Source: Cupriavidus basilensis
Lineage (GTDB): Bacteria; Pseudomonadota; Gammaproteobacteria; Burkholderiales; Burkholderiaceae
Length of the DNA: 64,000 nucleotides
Assembly (NCBI RefSeq): GCF_008801925.2
Contig: NZ_CP062803.1
Span: forward strand, 620,001 to 684,000
Reading direction: 5' to 3'
The position numbers and the translations under genes are program-made. The notes beneath the pieces are model-generated. The model was not told where the DNA came from. It saw only the letters and a list, made by a program, of their open reading frames with translations, and made no database searches. Below are positions 56,427 to 64,000 of the stretch, piece after piece. Every line of letters starts with the position of its first letter. Position 1 is the first letter of the stretch.

Positions 56427-57488
56427 ATGTCCAGTTCAGGGTTTGACCTTCAGGTGCCCGGCGACGGCGGCACGCCCGCCGATGGCGATGGCGTGCCCTA
56501 CGCCAGCCTCACGCCGGACTTGATGCTGGATGCGATGGAGGCGGCCGGTTTCGAGCCGGATGGCCGCCTGCTGGCGCTCAATAGCTATGAGAACCGGGTC
56601 TGGCAGGTGGGGATCGAAGGCAGCGCGCCGGTGGTGGTCAAGTTCTACCGCCCCGGCCGCTGGAGCGACGCCGCCATCCTGGAAGAGCATGCTTTCGTGC
56701 GGCAACTGGCCGACGCCGAGATTCCGGCGGTGCCGGCCATCGCGCGCGACGGTGCCACGCTGCTGGCGCACGCGGGTTTTCGCTTCGCGGTGTTTCCCCG
56801 CTGCGGCGGGCGCGAGCCGGAGCTGGATCGTGCCGATACCCTGACCTGGCTCGGCCGTTTCATCGGCCGCATCCATGCGCTCGGCGCCACGCGTCCTTAC
56901 CAGGCGCGCCCCACCATCGACGTGGACACCTTCGGGGTGGCCCCGCGCGACTGGCTGCTGGCGCAAGACTGCATTCCCCTGGATTTGCGCCCGGCCTGGC
57001 AGGCGGTTGCCGATCTCGCCGTGGATGGCGCTCGCCGCTGCTTCGAGCGCGCGGGCGATGTCGCGCAGTTGCGGCTGCATGGCGATTGCCATCGCGGCAA
57101 TGTGCTGTGGATCGAGGCGTCGCATGCGGGTTCGCGCCCGCCCGGGCCCCACTTTGTCGACTTCGACGATAGCCGCATGGGGCCGGCGGTGCAGGATCTG
57201 TGGATGCTGCTGGAAGGCGACCGCGCCGCCCAGCAGGGTCAGATGGCCGACATCCTGGCCGGCTATGAGGATTTCGCGGAATTCCAGCCGCGTGAGCTTT
57301 ACCTGATCGAGGCGCTGCGCACGCTGCGCCTGCTGCATTACAGCGCCTGGCTGGCCAGCCGCTGGCGCGATCCGGCCTTTCCGGCGGCATTCCCGTGGTT
57401 TGGGACTGCCCGCTACTGGCAGGACCGCATCCTGGAGCTGCGCGAGCAGGTCGCGCTGATGGACGAGCCGCCGCTCTGGCCGGTCTGA
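56427..57488 (+). CDS. srkA: Stress response kinase SrkA (YihE family)
   Basis: 353 residues. Ser/Thr kinase of the aminoglycoside-phosphotransferase fold. Catalytic LRLHGDCHRGNVLWI and metal-binding FVDFDDSRMGPAVQDLWMLL are intact; LLALNSYENRVWQVG is the family start. It protects against stress-induced death in Escherichia coli. Starts 33 bases after rhlE and may be co-transcribed. Confidence 0.92.
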   Translation: MSSSGFDLQVPGDGGTPADGDGVPYASLTPDLMLDAMEAAGFEPDGRLLALNSYENRVWQVGIEGSAPVVVKFYRPGRWSDAAILEEHAFVRQLADAEIPAVPAIARDGATLLAHAGFRFAVFPRCGGREPELDRADTLTWLGRFIGRIHALGATRPYQARPTIDVDTFGVAPRDWLLAQDCIPLDLRPAWQAVADLAVDGARRCFERAGDVAQLRLHGDCHRGNVLWIEASHAGSRPPGPHFVDFDDSRMGPAVQDLWMLLEGDRAAQQGQMADILAGYEDFAEFQPRELYLIEALRTLRLLHYSAWLASRWRDPAFPAAFPWFGTARYWQDRILELREQVALMDEPPLWPV

Positions 57489-57518
57489 CCCGGCACCGGC
57501 CAGCCCAGGCCGGCTGCC

Positions 57519-57956
57519 TTACTTCTTGCCCGGGACCTTGACCAGGACTACCGGGCACGGGGCGTGCGCCAGCACCCGTCCCGCCACCGAACCAATCACC
57601 GCATCGAAGAACGAGCCGCGGCCGTGCGTGCCCATGACGATGCCGCGTGCATCCACGCTGGCGGCGTAGGCGACGATGCGCTCCGGCGCAAAGCCGTGCA
57701 GCGCGTGTTGCTCGAAGGCGATGCCCGCGCCGCCGAGGATGTCGGCCACGGACTGCATGGCCTTACCGCTTTCTTCCTGATGCCAGGCATCGATGGTTTC
57801 CTTGCTGACGAAGGCGCGCACCTGTCCGGTGACATCGGGCGTCACATGGACCACATGCACGGTAAAGCCGCTTTGCAGCAGTTTGCCTTCGGCGATAAAG
57901 CGGGCGGCTGCGTCGGAAAAGGGCGAACCGTCGGTGGCGAGCACGATGTTGGTCAT
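57519..57956 (-). CDS. Universal stress protein (UspA family)
   Basis: 145 residues from MTNIVLATDGSPFSD at 57956; the frame opens 14 residues earlier. The ATP-binding pattern G-x2-G-x9-G-S is present in MGTHGRGSFFDAVIGSVAGRVL, so it should bind ATP. Convergent with srkA. An FNR/ANR-like box lies upstream at 58071-58084, suggesting induction at low oxygen. Confidence 0.93.
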   Translation of the reverse strand: MTNIVLATDGSPFSDAAARFIAEGKLLQSGFTVHVVHVTPDVTGQVRAFVSKETIDAWHQEESGKAMQSVADILGGAGIAFEQHALHGFAPERIVAYAASVDARGIVMGTHGRGSFFDAVIGSVAGRVLAHAPCPVVLVKVPGKK

Positions 57957-58070
57957 GGCGGCTATCTCCTGTAATGGTTGTGATCTCGTTGTCGGCATGG
58001 CGCGGCCCCCGCCGGGCTGGCTCGGGGGCGGTCACTACGGTCATGATGGCACCCTGCGGGCAACCTTGCC

Positions 58071-58084
58071 TGGATCCAGATCAA
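58071..58084 (-). promoter_or_regulatory. FNR/ANR-like binding site upstream of uspA
   Basis: On the minus strand TTGATCTGGATCCA matches the usual TTGAT-N4-ATCAA dyad at nine of ten fixed positions. It lies about 120 bp upstream of the uspA ATG and about 150 bp upstream of the small membrane-protein gene on the other strand, so it might serve either. Confidence 0.5.
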
Positions 58085-58230
58085 GTCGGGCGCAATCGCC
58101 GGCGCCTTCCACGCGCCTTGCGCGAGCCTTCCAATTTCCCGTTTTGACGGTTTTTTTGCACCGTGCCGTGGCATCTCAGCGCCTTTTTGACGTGGGGAAA
58201 TCTACGCTGCAGATAGGACAACTCTGTCGG

Positions 58231-58392
58231 ATGTTCCGGCTTGCCGCCATGTGGATCTACTATCGGTTGGCGATCGGCGCGCTGGCCATGCTCGCGCTGA
58301 TCCTGCTTTTTGCCATGGAATTCGGGCTGGCCAGTGCCATTGCGCGCCGCGAGGAGGGCTTTTCGCAGTCGCCCGACGAGCAGGGTCCCTGA
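58231..58392 (+). CDS. Putative 53-residue membrane protein
   Basis: Starts MFRLAAMWIYYRLAIG; an ATG at 58249 would give 47 residues. One strong hydrophobic helix (about 10-36, LAMLALILLFAMEFG) and a charged tail ARREEGFSQSPDEQGP. No homologue recalled. It is divergent from uspA and shares its regulatory region. TTGACG at 58187 could be a -35, but no clear -10 follows. Confidence 0.4.
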   Translation: MFRLAAMWIYYRLAIGALAMLALILLFAMEFGLASAIARREEGFSQSPDEQGP

Positions 58393-58564
58393 GGGCCCCT
58401 GATGGCGCCCGCGCGCTGCCGGGCCCGATGAAGGCGCGCCGCCAGGGGCGCCGTGCGTGGACAAGTTGCATGTAGCGGTTCAGACTGCCGGTGCGGGCCG
58501 CGCGGCTGTCTTGCGGCCCGCTCGCCGTTTCCGTCGCCATGCACGTTCCTATCCCACAAGAGCC

Positions 58565-60214
58565 ATGAGACTACTTTCCCGTGCCCGCGCGCCTGGCAGC
58601 GCGCCGCACTGCGCCCCCCTGCATACCCATTTCCGCATCTTCCAGTCCCCCTTGCGCAGCGCTGTCCGCGCGACCGTGTGCGGCGCCCTTGGTGCCATGC
58701 TGCTGGCCGCTGGCGCGCATGCCGCCACGCTCGACAGCGCGCAGCTACAGCAGCAGGCCGACCAGGCCGCGGCGCGCAGTTACCGCGAATGGGTCGAATT
58801 GCTGGCGCTGCCCAACGACGCCACCGTGCCGGCGGATATCCAGAAGAACGCGGACTGGCTGGTCAAGGCCTTCGCCCGGCGTGGCTTCCAGGCGCGCGAG
58901 TTGCCCAATAACGGCAAGCCGATGGTCTACGCCGAATATCCCGCCAGCACGCAGCAAAGCGCTGGCCCGCGCAAGACCGTGCTGTTCTACATGCATTTCG
59001 ATGGCCAGTCGGTGACGCCGTCGCAATGGGCGCAGCCCAGCCCGTGGGAGGCTACGCTCAAGGCGCGCAGCGCCGATGGCAAGTGGGAAACGCTGCCGCT
59101 GGACAAGCTCTATGCCGGCCAGGTCGATCCCGAGTGGCGCGTGTTCGGGCGTTCGTCGTCGGACGACAAGGGCCCCATCGTGATGTTCCTGGCCGCCATG
59201 GGCGCGCTCAAGGCCGCCGGGGTGGACCCTGCGGTCGATATCAAGGTGCTGCTGGATTCCGAGGAGGAGAAGGGCTCGCCGTCGCTTGGCAAGGTGATCG
59301 CAGACAACCTGGCGCTGCTGCGCAATGACGGCATGGTGATCTTCGATGGCCCCATGCACCAGAGCAACCAGCCCACGCTGATCTTCGGCAATCGCGGCGT
59401 GCTGCTGGTGCAGCTCAAGGTATTCGGCGCCAGCCAGGGCCTGCACAGCGGCCACTACGGCAACTATGCCGCCAACCCCGCGCAGCGGCTGGCGAACCTG
59501 CTCGCCACCATGAAGGACGACGACGGCCGCGTCACCATTGCCGGCTACTACAAGCCGGTAAAGATCGATGAACGCGCGCGCCGCATCATGGCCGCCGTGC
59601 CCGACGACGAAGCCGCGCTGCGCCGCCGCCTGGGCATCGCGCGTGCCGAGCGCGTTGGCGCCAACTACCAGGAGGCCATGCAGTACCCCACGCTGAACGT
59701 GCGCGGCATGGCCGCCGGCGACGTGGGCGAGAAGGCCCGCACCATCATTCCGGAAGTGGCGGTGGCCGATATCGATATCCGCACCGTGCCGGAGACCAGC
59801 CCGCAATCCCTGTTCGCCCTCGTCAGGCAGCACGTGGAAAAGCAGGGCTACCACCTGGTCAAGGGCGAGCCCACCGACGACGAACGCGCGCGTTATCCCA
59901 AGCTTGCCTCGGTCACCGCGGGTGAGGTCTCGGCCTCCAGTTCCGCCGCGCGCACCGACCTGTCGGCGCCGATCAGCCGGTGGCTCACACAGGCCATGCA
60001 GCAGTCCTATGGCAAGGCGCCGGTGCAGATCCGCATGATGGGCGGCACCGTGCCGACCGGCGCGGCGGTGCAGGCGCTGCAGGCGCCGTTCGTGATCGTG
60101 CCGCTGGTCAATGCGGACAATAACCAGCACAGCTACGACGAGAACATGCGGCTGGGCAACTACCGCGATGGCATCCGTACCGTGATGGGCATCTTGCAGA
60201 CACCGTTCAAGTAA
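58565..60214 (+). CDS. M20 family metallopeptidase, exported
   Basis: 549 residues from MRLLSRARAPGSAPH at 58565. A long N-terminal signal region ends near AGAHAAT. Metal and catalytic motifs: FYMHFDGQSV, GRSSSDDKGPIVMFLAAM, LDSEEEKGSPSLG, QGLHSGHYGNYAANP and the C-terminal NNQHSYDENM ligand. It should hydrolyse a peptide or N-acyl bond outside the cytoplasm; substrate unknown. Confidence 0.9.
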   Translation: MRLLSRARAPGSAPHCAPLHTHFRIFQSPLRSAVRATVCGALGAMLLAAGAHAATLDSAQLQQQADQAAARSYREWVELLALPNDATVPADIQKNADWLVKAFARRGFQARELPNNGKPMVYAEYPASTQQSAGPRKTVLFYMHFDGQSVTPSQWAQPSPWEATLKARSADGKWETLPLDKLYAGQVDPEWRVFGRSSSDDKGPIVMFLAAMGALKAAGVDPAVDIKVLLDSEEEKGSPSLGKVIADNLALLRNDGMVIFDGPMHQSNQPTLIFGNRGVLLVQLKVFGASQGLHSGHYGNYAANPAQRLANLLATMKDDDGRVTIAGYYKPVKIDERARRIMAAVPDDEAALRRRLGIARAERVGANYQEAMQYPTLNVRGMAAGDVGEKARTIIPEVAVADIDIRTVPETSPQSLFALVRQHVEKQGYHLVKGEPTDDERARYPKLASVTAGEVSASSSAARTDLSAPISRWLTQAMQQSYGKAPVQIRMMGGTVPTGAAVQALQAPFVIVPLVNADNNQHSYDENMRLGNYRDGIRTVMGILQTPFK

Positions 60215-60234
60215 GGCGTAACGCCGCAGGCGCC

Positions 60235-60399
60235 GCACATTCGCCAGGCCATCTCCGCGGTGCCCTGGCCAATGGCGTGACACCGCAGCAATTGCGTGAA
60301 CTGGTGGTGCACAGCGCCGTCTATTGTGGCTTTCCGGCGGCGCTGGGCGCGGGGCGCAAGCTGGCCGAAGTGCTGGAGGCCGCCAACGTGAAGGGCTGA
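60235..60399 (+). pseudogene. Fragment of a carboxymuconolactone decarboxylase-family gene
   Basis: The frame reads AHSPGHLRGALANGVTPQQL and then RELVVHSAVYCGFPAALGA up to a stop at 60397-60399. That is the C-terminal end of the CMD/AhpD-like family (E-x3-H-x3-Y-x-G-x-P pattern). No start codon or N-terminal half is found, as the upstream peptidase gene ends at 60214. So only a decayed 3' remnant remains. The rest of 60400-60607 has G-rich direct repeats (about 60403-60435) and no gene. Confidence 0.65.
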
Positions 60400-60607
60400 G
60401 CGGGCGGTAGCAGGCGGGGGGGCAGGCGGAGGCAGGCTTGGAGCAGTTGCACGGCCGTTCCGGGCATCTGGAATCATGCCAAAATGCGCAGTGCTTGCCT
60501 TGCCAGCGCGCAATCGCCCAGGCGCGCAAGCGTGTCATCGCACGGATTTGTGGGGCTTGACGTGTCAATGATCGCCTTGGGCCAATCTCGGAGTGGATGA
60601 AATACAA

Positions 60608-61192
60608 ATGCGGTTTTCGGCCAGGTACGCCGCCGTGGCGGCAATCGTCTGCGCTGGTGCGATCCTCAACGATGGATTCGCCGCGCAGAACCCGCAAGAG
60701 CAGAGGGAGGGAGAGGGAGGGCGATTCCTTCGCTACAGCTCGACCCAGATCTGGGTGGAACCGACCGCGGAAGAGCGTGCCGCGTACGAGCGCGCGCGTG
60801 ACTTCACGCTCCCGCGCAGTTCGGTGAGGGCGGCCTTGCAGGCTTGCCAGGCTGCGCTCGAGGCGCAGGGCTATACGCGGCTGGAAGCAGACCCGAGCTT
60901 TGGCCTTGTCCAGGGTGTTCTCAATGAACGGCTTGTCAGCACCGGCCGGGAAGTACTGCGCGGCGTGCTGAAAGCGAAGATGGGGCTTCCCGGAAAGCCG
61001 GACCATCAGACGACCGAAGCGCTGATTGCCTTGGGGCCCAGCCCGTCGCCGGGCGATGTACTGGTCAGGGTCCGCTTGCGCGTCACGGTCTGGGACAGCA
61101 ACGGCGATTCGCGCTCGACCATCGTCGTGGACCCGCAGGCTTACCGGAATTTCTTCGCGAAGCTTGAGCGCACGCTCGAGGCGGCGAGATAG
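60608..61192 (+). CDS. Secreted hypothetical protein
   Basis: 194 residues from MRFSARYAAVAAIVCAG at 60608; a GTG five codons upstream is also open. A signal peptide ends near DGFAAQ. The body includes YSSTQIWVEPTAEERAAYE, SVRAALQACQAALEAQGYTR and a beta-rich end (DVLVRVRLRVTVWDSNGDS). The pattern resembles small envelope proteins that handle misfolding or adhesion but no family is recognised. Confidence 0.65.
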   Translation: MRFSARYAAVAAIVCAGAILNDGFAAQNPQEQREGEGGRFLRYSSTQIWVEPTAEERAAYERARDFTLPRSSVRAALQACQAALEAQGYTRLEADPSFGLVQGVLNERLVSTGREVLRGVLKAKMGLPGKPDHQTTEALIALGPSPSPGDVLVRVRLRVTVWDSNGDSRSTIVVDPQAYRNFFAKLERTLEAAR

Positions 61193-61308
61193 GGGCGTCC
61201 CCCCGGGCTGGCGTTCATGCCATCCCTGAGATCGGCGCGCAGCCGCAGACATAACAAGTGGATCGGCCAAGGCCGCGCAACGAAGCCAGAATCGTCTTGA
61301 AGCGGCCT

Positions 61309-61413
61309 CTAACGCTGCAGCGCCTGCGCGGCGACAGTCACGAGGTAGCCGCTGCCCAGGCAGGCGGCGATCCATCCGGCGAGGATCAGGGCGGTGTCTT
61401 TGATGGTCATCAT
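61309..61413 (-). CDS. Putative 34-residue membrane peptide
   Basis: MMTIKDTALILAGWIAACLG and then a hydrophobic run to AAQALQR. One membrane helix; starts with double Met. It lies 60 bases after the 76-residue secreted protein on the same strand and may be co-transcribed with it. Below usual gene-caller size. Confidence 0.45.
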   Translation of the reverse strand: MMTIKDTALILAGWIAACLGSGYLVTVAAQALQR

Positions 61414-61471
61414 GCGTTCCTGCTCTGCTGTCTGTGCTTGCTGCGCTTTCTGTGCGGCGCTTGCTTGATGC

Positions 61472-61702
61472 TCACACGGAGAAACCGAACGGATAGTCGT
61501 GCTTGACCGTGCGGGCGCCGTCGCTGAAGGCGTCGACCTTGCGCGCGCCATCGGTGTAGGCGTCGGCCGAGCGGTGCACGTAGCCGTAGTTGTCGCCGGC
61601 ATGGGTGCCGCGTGCATCCGCGGCAAAGGCGGAGTTCAGGGAGAGCAGGGCGGTGCCGGCGATGGCGGCAGCGAGGAACAGGCGGGCTGTGGTAATTCTC
61701 AT
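61472..61702 (-). CDS. Small secreted protein with internal repeat
   Basis: 76 residues: signal peptide MRITTARLFLAAAIAGTALL... ending NSAFAA, then a mature part of about 48 residues. It contains two related units, AYTDGARKVD and AFSDGARTVK, and ends HDYPFGFSV. Rich in Asp, Gly and aromatic residues. Function unknown; perhaps a small periplasmic binding or stress protein. Confidence 0.6.
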   Translation of the reverse strand: MRITTARLFLAAAIAGTALLSLNSAFAADARGTHAGDNYGYVHRSADAYTDGARKVDAFSDGARTVKHDYPFGFSV

Positions 61703-61819
61703 GATCTATCTGCCTTGTTGAAATTGGGAGAACATGTTCCGTCTCCATGTGACAAAGGATAGATCTGGTACGGGATCGATGCGGGCTCTTGTATCGTATT
61801 CGATATTCAAATTTTTTGA

Positions 61820-62749
61820 CTAAGCGTCCTGTGCAAGCTCCGGGGCCTGCCGCGCTGCAAAATCCTGCGCCGCCGCCAGCAGCCAGGTCCGCAGGCGCGA
61901 CATCGCATCGCTCATCGGCCGCGAGTCCGGTGCCACCAGGTAGTAGGCTCGCTGCGAGCGCATGGCCTGCGCCACCGGCATCACCAGCAGGCCCAGCGCC
62001 AGGTACTCCTCCACCAGGAAGCGCGGCACCAGGCCCACGCCCAGCTTGGCGCGGGCGGCGCTGATCACCATGCTGTGGTGGTCATAGCGCGTGCCGCGCA
62101 TGGCGTTGACGTCGCCCACGCCGGCCGCCTCCATCCAGTTCTTCCAGTCCAGCCGCCGCGTCGACAGGTGCAGCAAGGGCGCCTGCGCGATCCGCTGGGC
62201 GCTGACCGGCCCCTCGCCGGCAAACAGCTCCGGATGGCAGATCGGTACCGATTCTTCATCGAACAGCGGGTCGGCGCGGCCGCCCGGATAGTTGGCTTCG
62301 CCGTAGTGGATGGCGGCGTCGTACGGCGTGCCGTCGAACAGGAACACATCCGCCTGCGCGCTGAAGTTGACCACCACCTGCGGATGTTGCGCGTAGAACG
62401 CGGGCAAGCGCGGGATCAGCCATTCCACGGCCAGGGTCGGCACGCAGGCTAGTTCCACGATGCCGCCCGCACCCTCGTGCGCCATGATATCCAGCGTGTC
62501 GCGCTGCAGTTTTTGCAGGCTTTCCCTTACCTGGTAGCCGTAGAGCGATCCGGCCGGCGTCAGGCTGACGCGCTGGTTGGCGCGGTGGAACAGCGCCACG
62601 CCGAGCTGGCTTTCCAGTGTGGCGATCTGGCGCGAGACGGCGCTCTCGCTCAGGCAGAGTTCCGCCGCGGCCCGGCGCAGGTTCTGGTGGCGGGCCGCGG
62701 CTTCGAAGGCGCGCAGGCTGCTGAGGCTGGGAATGCGGGAGGCGCTCAT
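61820..62749 (-). CDS. LysR-family regulator (GcvA-like)
   Basis: 309 residues from MSASRIPSLSSLRAFEAAAR at 62749. Helix-turn-helix: NLRRAAAELCLSESAVSRQIATLE. The effector domain runs on from about 95. Divergent to a Bug receptor gene and so likely its regulator. N-terminal style (PSLSSLRAFEAAARH) is that of the GcvA/AmpR branch. Confidence 0.92.
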   Translation of the reverse strand: MSASRIPSLSSLRAFEAAARHQNLRRAAAELCLSESAVSRQIATLESQLGVALFHRANQRVSLTPAGSLYGYQVRESLQKLQRDTLDIMAHEGAGGIVELACVPTLAVEWLIPRLPAFYAQHPQVVVNFSAQADVFLFDGTPYDAAIHYGEANYPGGRADPLFDEESVPICHPELFAGEGPVSAQRIAQAPLLHLSTRRLDWKNWMEAAGVGDVNAMRGTRYDHHSMVISAARAKLGVGLVPRFLVEEYLALGLLVMPVAQAMRSQRAYYLVAPDSRPMSDAMSRLRTWLLAAAQDFAARQAPELAQDA

Positions 62750-62814
62750 GGGGCGAGTGGCAGGGGGCGGTTGACTTGGGCATCTCACTGGTACCCCAGG
62801 GTTGATGCATGAAA

Positions 62815-62862
62815 GTCATCATCCTATGCGTAAATCTCGCTTGATGTAAAAAAGTTGATGAC
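62815..62862. promoter_or_regulatory. Widely spaced dyad in the LysR-Bug intergenic region
   Basis: GTCATCA (62815-62821) is the inverse of TGATGAC (62856-62862). The 222-bp gap is AT-rich for this genome around 62800-62870. A LysR site is expected here, but this dyad is only a weak candidate. Confidence 0.3.
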
Positions 62863-62971
62863 TAAAAATGCCGAACTCCGGGAATGTTGCCTATAGGCCT
62901 TCCGGCGTTCCCCGCCCCCCAAGAGACCAGAGACGGGACATCACAACCAATAAGGAAACGAGGAGACCGGC

Positions 62972-63964
62972 ATGAATCGACTGCTTCGCATCATCGGCCA
63001 TTGCGGCATTTCAATGGGTTTGCTGGCCGCGGCCACGGCCAGTGCGGACGACTTCCCTAACAAGCCGGTCCGCATCATCGTGCCGTATCCGGCCGGCGGC
63101 ACCACCGATATGGTGGCGCGCATGATCGGCGACCAGCTCACCGTGATGTGGAAGCAGCCGGTGCTGGTGGACAACCGTCCTGGCGCCGGCGGCATCGTTG
63201 GCACCGGCGCGGCGGCCAAGTCGCCGGCGGATGGCTACACGCTGCTGATGGGCTCGGTCGGCGAGTTCGGCATCAATCCCACGCTGTACAAGAAGCTGCC
63301 CTACGACGCCGCGGCGGACTTCGTGCCCGTGTCGCTGGTGGCCAAGGTGCCCAATGTGGTGGTGATCTCGCCGGCGTTTGCCGAGCGCGCCCGCGTGACC
63401 ACGCTGGCTGAGTTCATCGCCTACCTCAAGGCCAATCCCGCCAAGGTCAACATGGCCTCGGCCGGCAACGGCACGTCGACCCATCTGGCGGGCGAGCTGT
63501 TCCAGCGCATGACCGGCACGCAGATGAGCCACGTTGCCTACAAGGGCAGCAGCCCGGCGCTGGCCGACCTGATGGGCGGCAGCGTCGACGTGATGTTCGA
63601 CAACCTGCCCGCATCGATCCAGTTCGTCCGTGCCGGCAAGCTCAAGGCGCTGGCGGTCACCTCCGCGGCCCGTTCGGCGGCGCTGCCCAATGTGCCCACC
63701 GTGGCAGCGGCCGGCCCGGTCGAAGGCTTCGACGCCAGCCCGTGGTTCGGCCTGTTCGCGCCTAAGGGCCTGCCCGCCGCGATTGCGCAGAAGATCAGCC
63801 GCGACCTGGCACGCGCCACCAGCGATCCCGCCATCCAGGTCAAACTGCGCGAGCAGGGCGCCGAGCTGGCGCCGAACTCGCCGGAAGCGTTCGCCGAACT
63901 GGTGCGCAACGATCGCCGCAAGTGGGGCGAGATCGTCAAGCTCTCCGGCGCCACCGTCGACTGA
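62972..63964 (+). CDS. Bug-family tripartite tricarboxylate receptor
   Basis: 330 residues with AAACGAGGAGACC before the ATG. Signal peptide ends near TASADD. The mature start FPNKPVRIIVPYPAGGTTDM and NRPGAGGIVGTGAAAKSPADG are the Bug signature; VAYKGSSPALADLMGGSVDV is also typical. It is a periplasmic binding protein for an organic anion. Such genes are expanded in Burkholderiaceae. A possible next gene starts at 63995 (ATGAGC) at the window end. Confidence 0.95.
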   Translation: MNRLLRIIGHCGISMGLLAAATASADDFPNKPVRIIVPYPAGGTTDMVARMIGDQLTVMWKQPVLVDNRPGAGGIVGTGAAAKSPADGYTLLMGSVGEFGINPTLYKKLPYDAAADFVPVSLVAKVPNVVVISPAFAERARVTTLAEFIAYLKANPAKVNMASAGNGTSTHLAGELFQRMTGTQMSHVAYKGSSPALADLMGGSVDVMFDNLPASIQFVRAGKLKALAVTSAARSAALPNVPTVAAAGPVEGFDASPWFGLFAPKGLPAAIAQKISRDLARATSDPAIQVKLREQGAELAPNSPEAFAELVRNDRRKWGEIVKLSGATVD

Positions 63965-64000
63965 TCGATCGACCGATCCCACACCGAGCCTCTCATGAGC

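Noticed and set aside
58745-61375. 876-codon minus-strand open frame opposite the M20 peptidase
   Set aside because: Shadow of the peptidase and the following gene; no family motif, low-complexity composition.

Overview
This 64-kb window looks like a chromosomal core segment of a high-G+C betaproteobacterium of the family Burkholderiaceae, most like Cupriavidus or Ralstonia. The evidence is protein content and gene order: rplM-rpsI, erpA, dusB-fis-purH, ruvCAB, lptD-surA-pdxA-ksgA, miaB-phoH-ybeY-corC-lnt, and glyQ/glyS followed by gmhB-plsC. Nearly all genes are strongly GC-rich at third codon positions. No tRNA, rRNA, CRISPR array or prophage was seen.

Layout. 1-3.9 kb: end of pyrC, a DUF3025 gene, RNase P RNA, an OsmC protein, a candidate small RNA, then rplM-rpsI with its terminator. 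4-13.9 kb: a DUF6776-bactofilin pair, erpA, a divergent dioxygenase/LysR pair that looks like an accessory insertion, anmK, an M23 peptidase, tyrS-dtd, a PEBP-family protein and a histidine phosphatase. 13.9-22.7 kb (minus strand): queuosine-precursor transporter, YSC84-like lipoprotein, ruvB, ruvA, a lipoprotein phosphodiesterase, ruvC, a structured repeat, and purH-fis-dusB. 22.9-29 kb (minus): UbiH-like monooxygenase, pepP, and the peptidoglycan-recycling genes murU and amgK separated by azlCD. 29.2-36.2 kb (plus): lptD-surA-pdxA-ksgA and a tryptophanyl-tRNA synthetase. 36.2-36.95 kb: two inverted copies of the structured repeat. 36.9-44.4 kb (minus): glyQ, a small secreted protein, glyS, gmhB, plsC, a YgjP-type metalloprotease, gloA and a DMT transporter. 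44.9-52.1 kb (minus): miaB-phoH-ybeY, an IS5-family element inside another repeat copy, then corC-lnt. 52.2-64 kb: ClC channel, RhlE helicase, SrkA kinase, UspA, an M20 peptidase, several small unknown proteins, and a LysR/Bug receptor pair.

The most unusual feature is the structured repeat family: four copies (19.3, 36.2, 36.6 and 47.4/48.8 kb). Each has a G-tract, a spacer and several hairpins. The long hairpin arms differ in sequence between copies, yet in the three intact copies the two arms match each other perfectly over 25 bp. The fourth copy is split by the IS exactly at the centre of its apical palindrome, and it is the only copy whose arms carry a mismatch. Other leads are a candidate sRNA exposing anti-Shine-Dalgarno CUCCUCC motifs upstream of rplM, and a three-half-site operator between the dioxygenase and its LysR regulator, in which one half-site overlaps the regulator's own Shine-Dalgarno.

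Functionally the window serves envelope biogenesis (lptD, surA, lnt, plsC, gmhB, bactofilin, M23 peptidase), cell-wall recycling (anmK, amgK, murU), translation and RNA processing (tyrS, trpS, glyQS, ksgA, miaB, ybeY, dusB, RNase P, rplM, rpsI) and recombination (ruvABC). Starts were often moved downstream of the longest open frame; each entry says so where it matters. No database search was possible; family names rest on recognised motifs and gene order.
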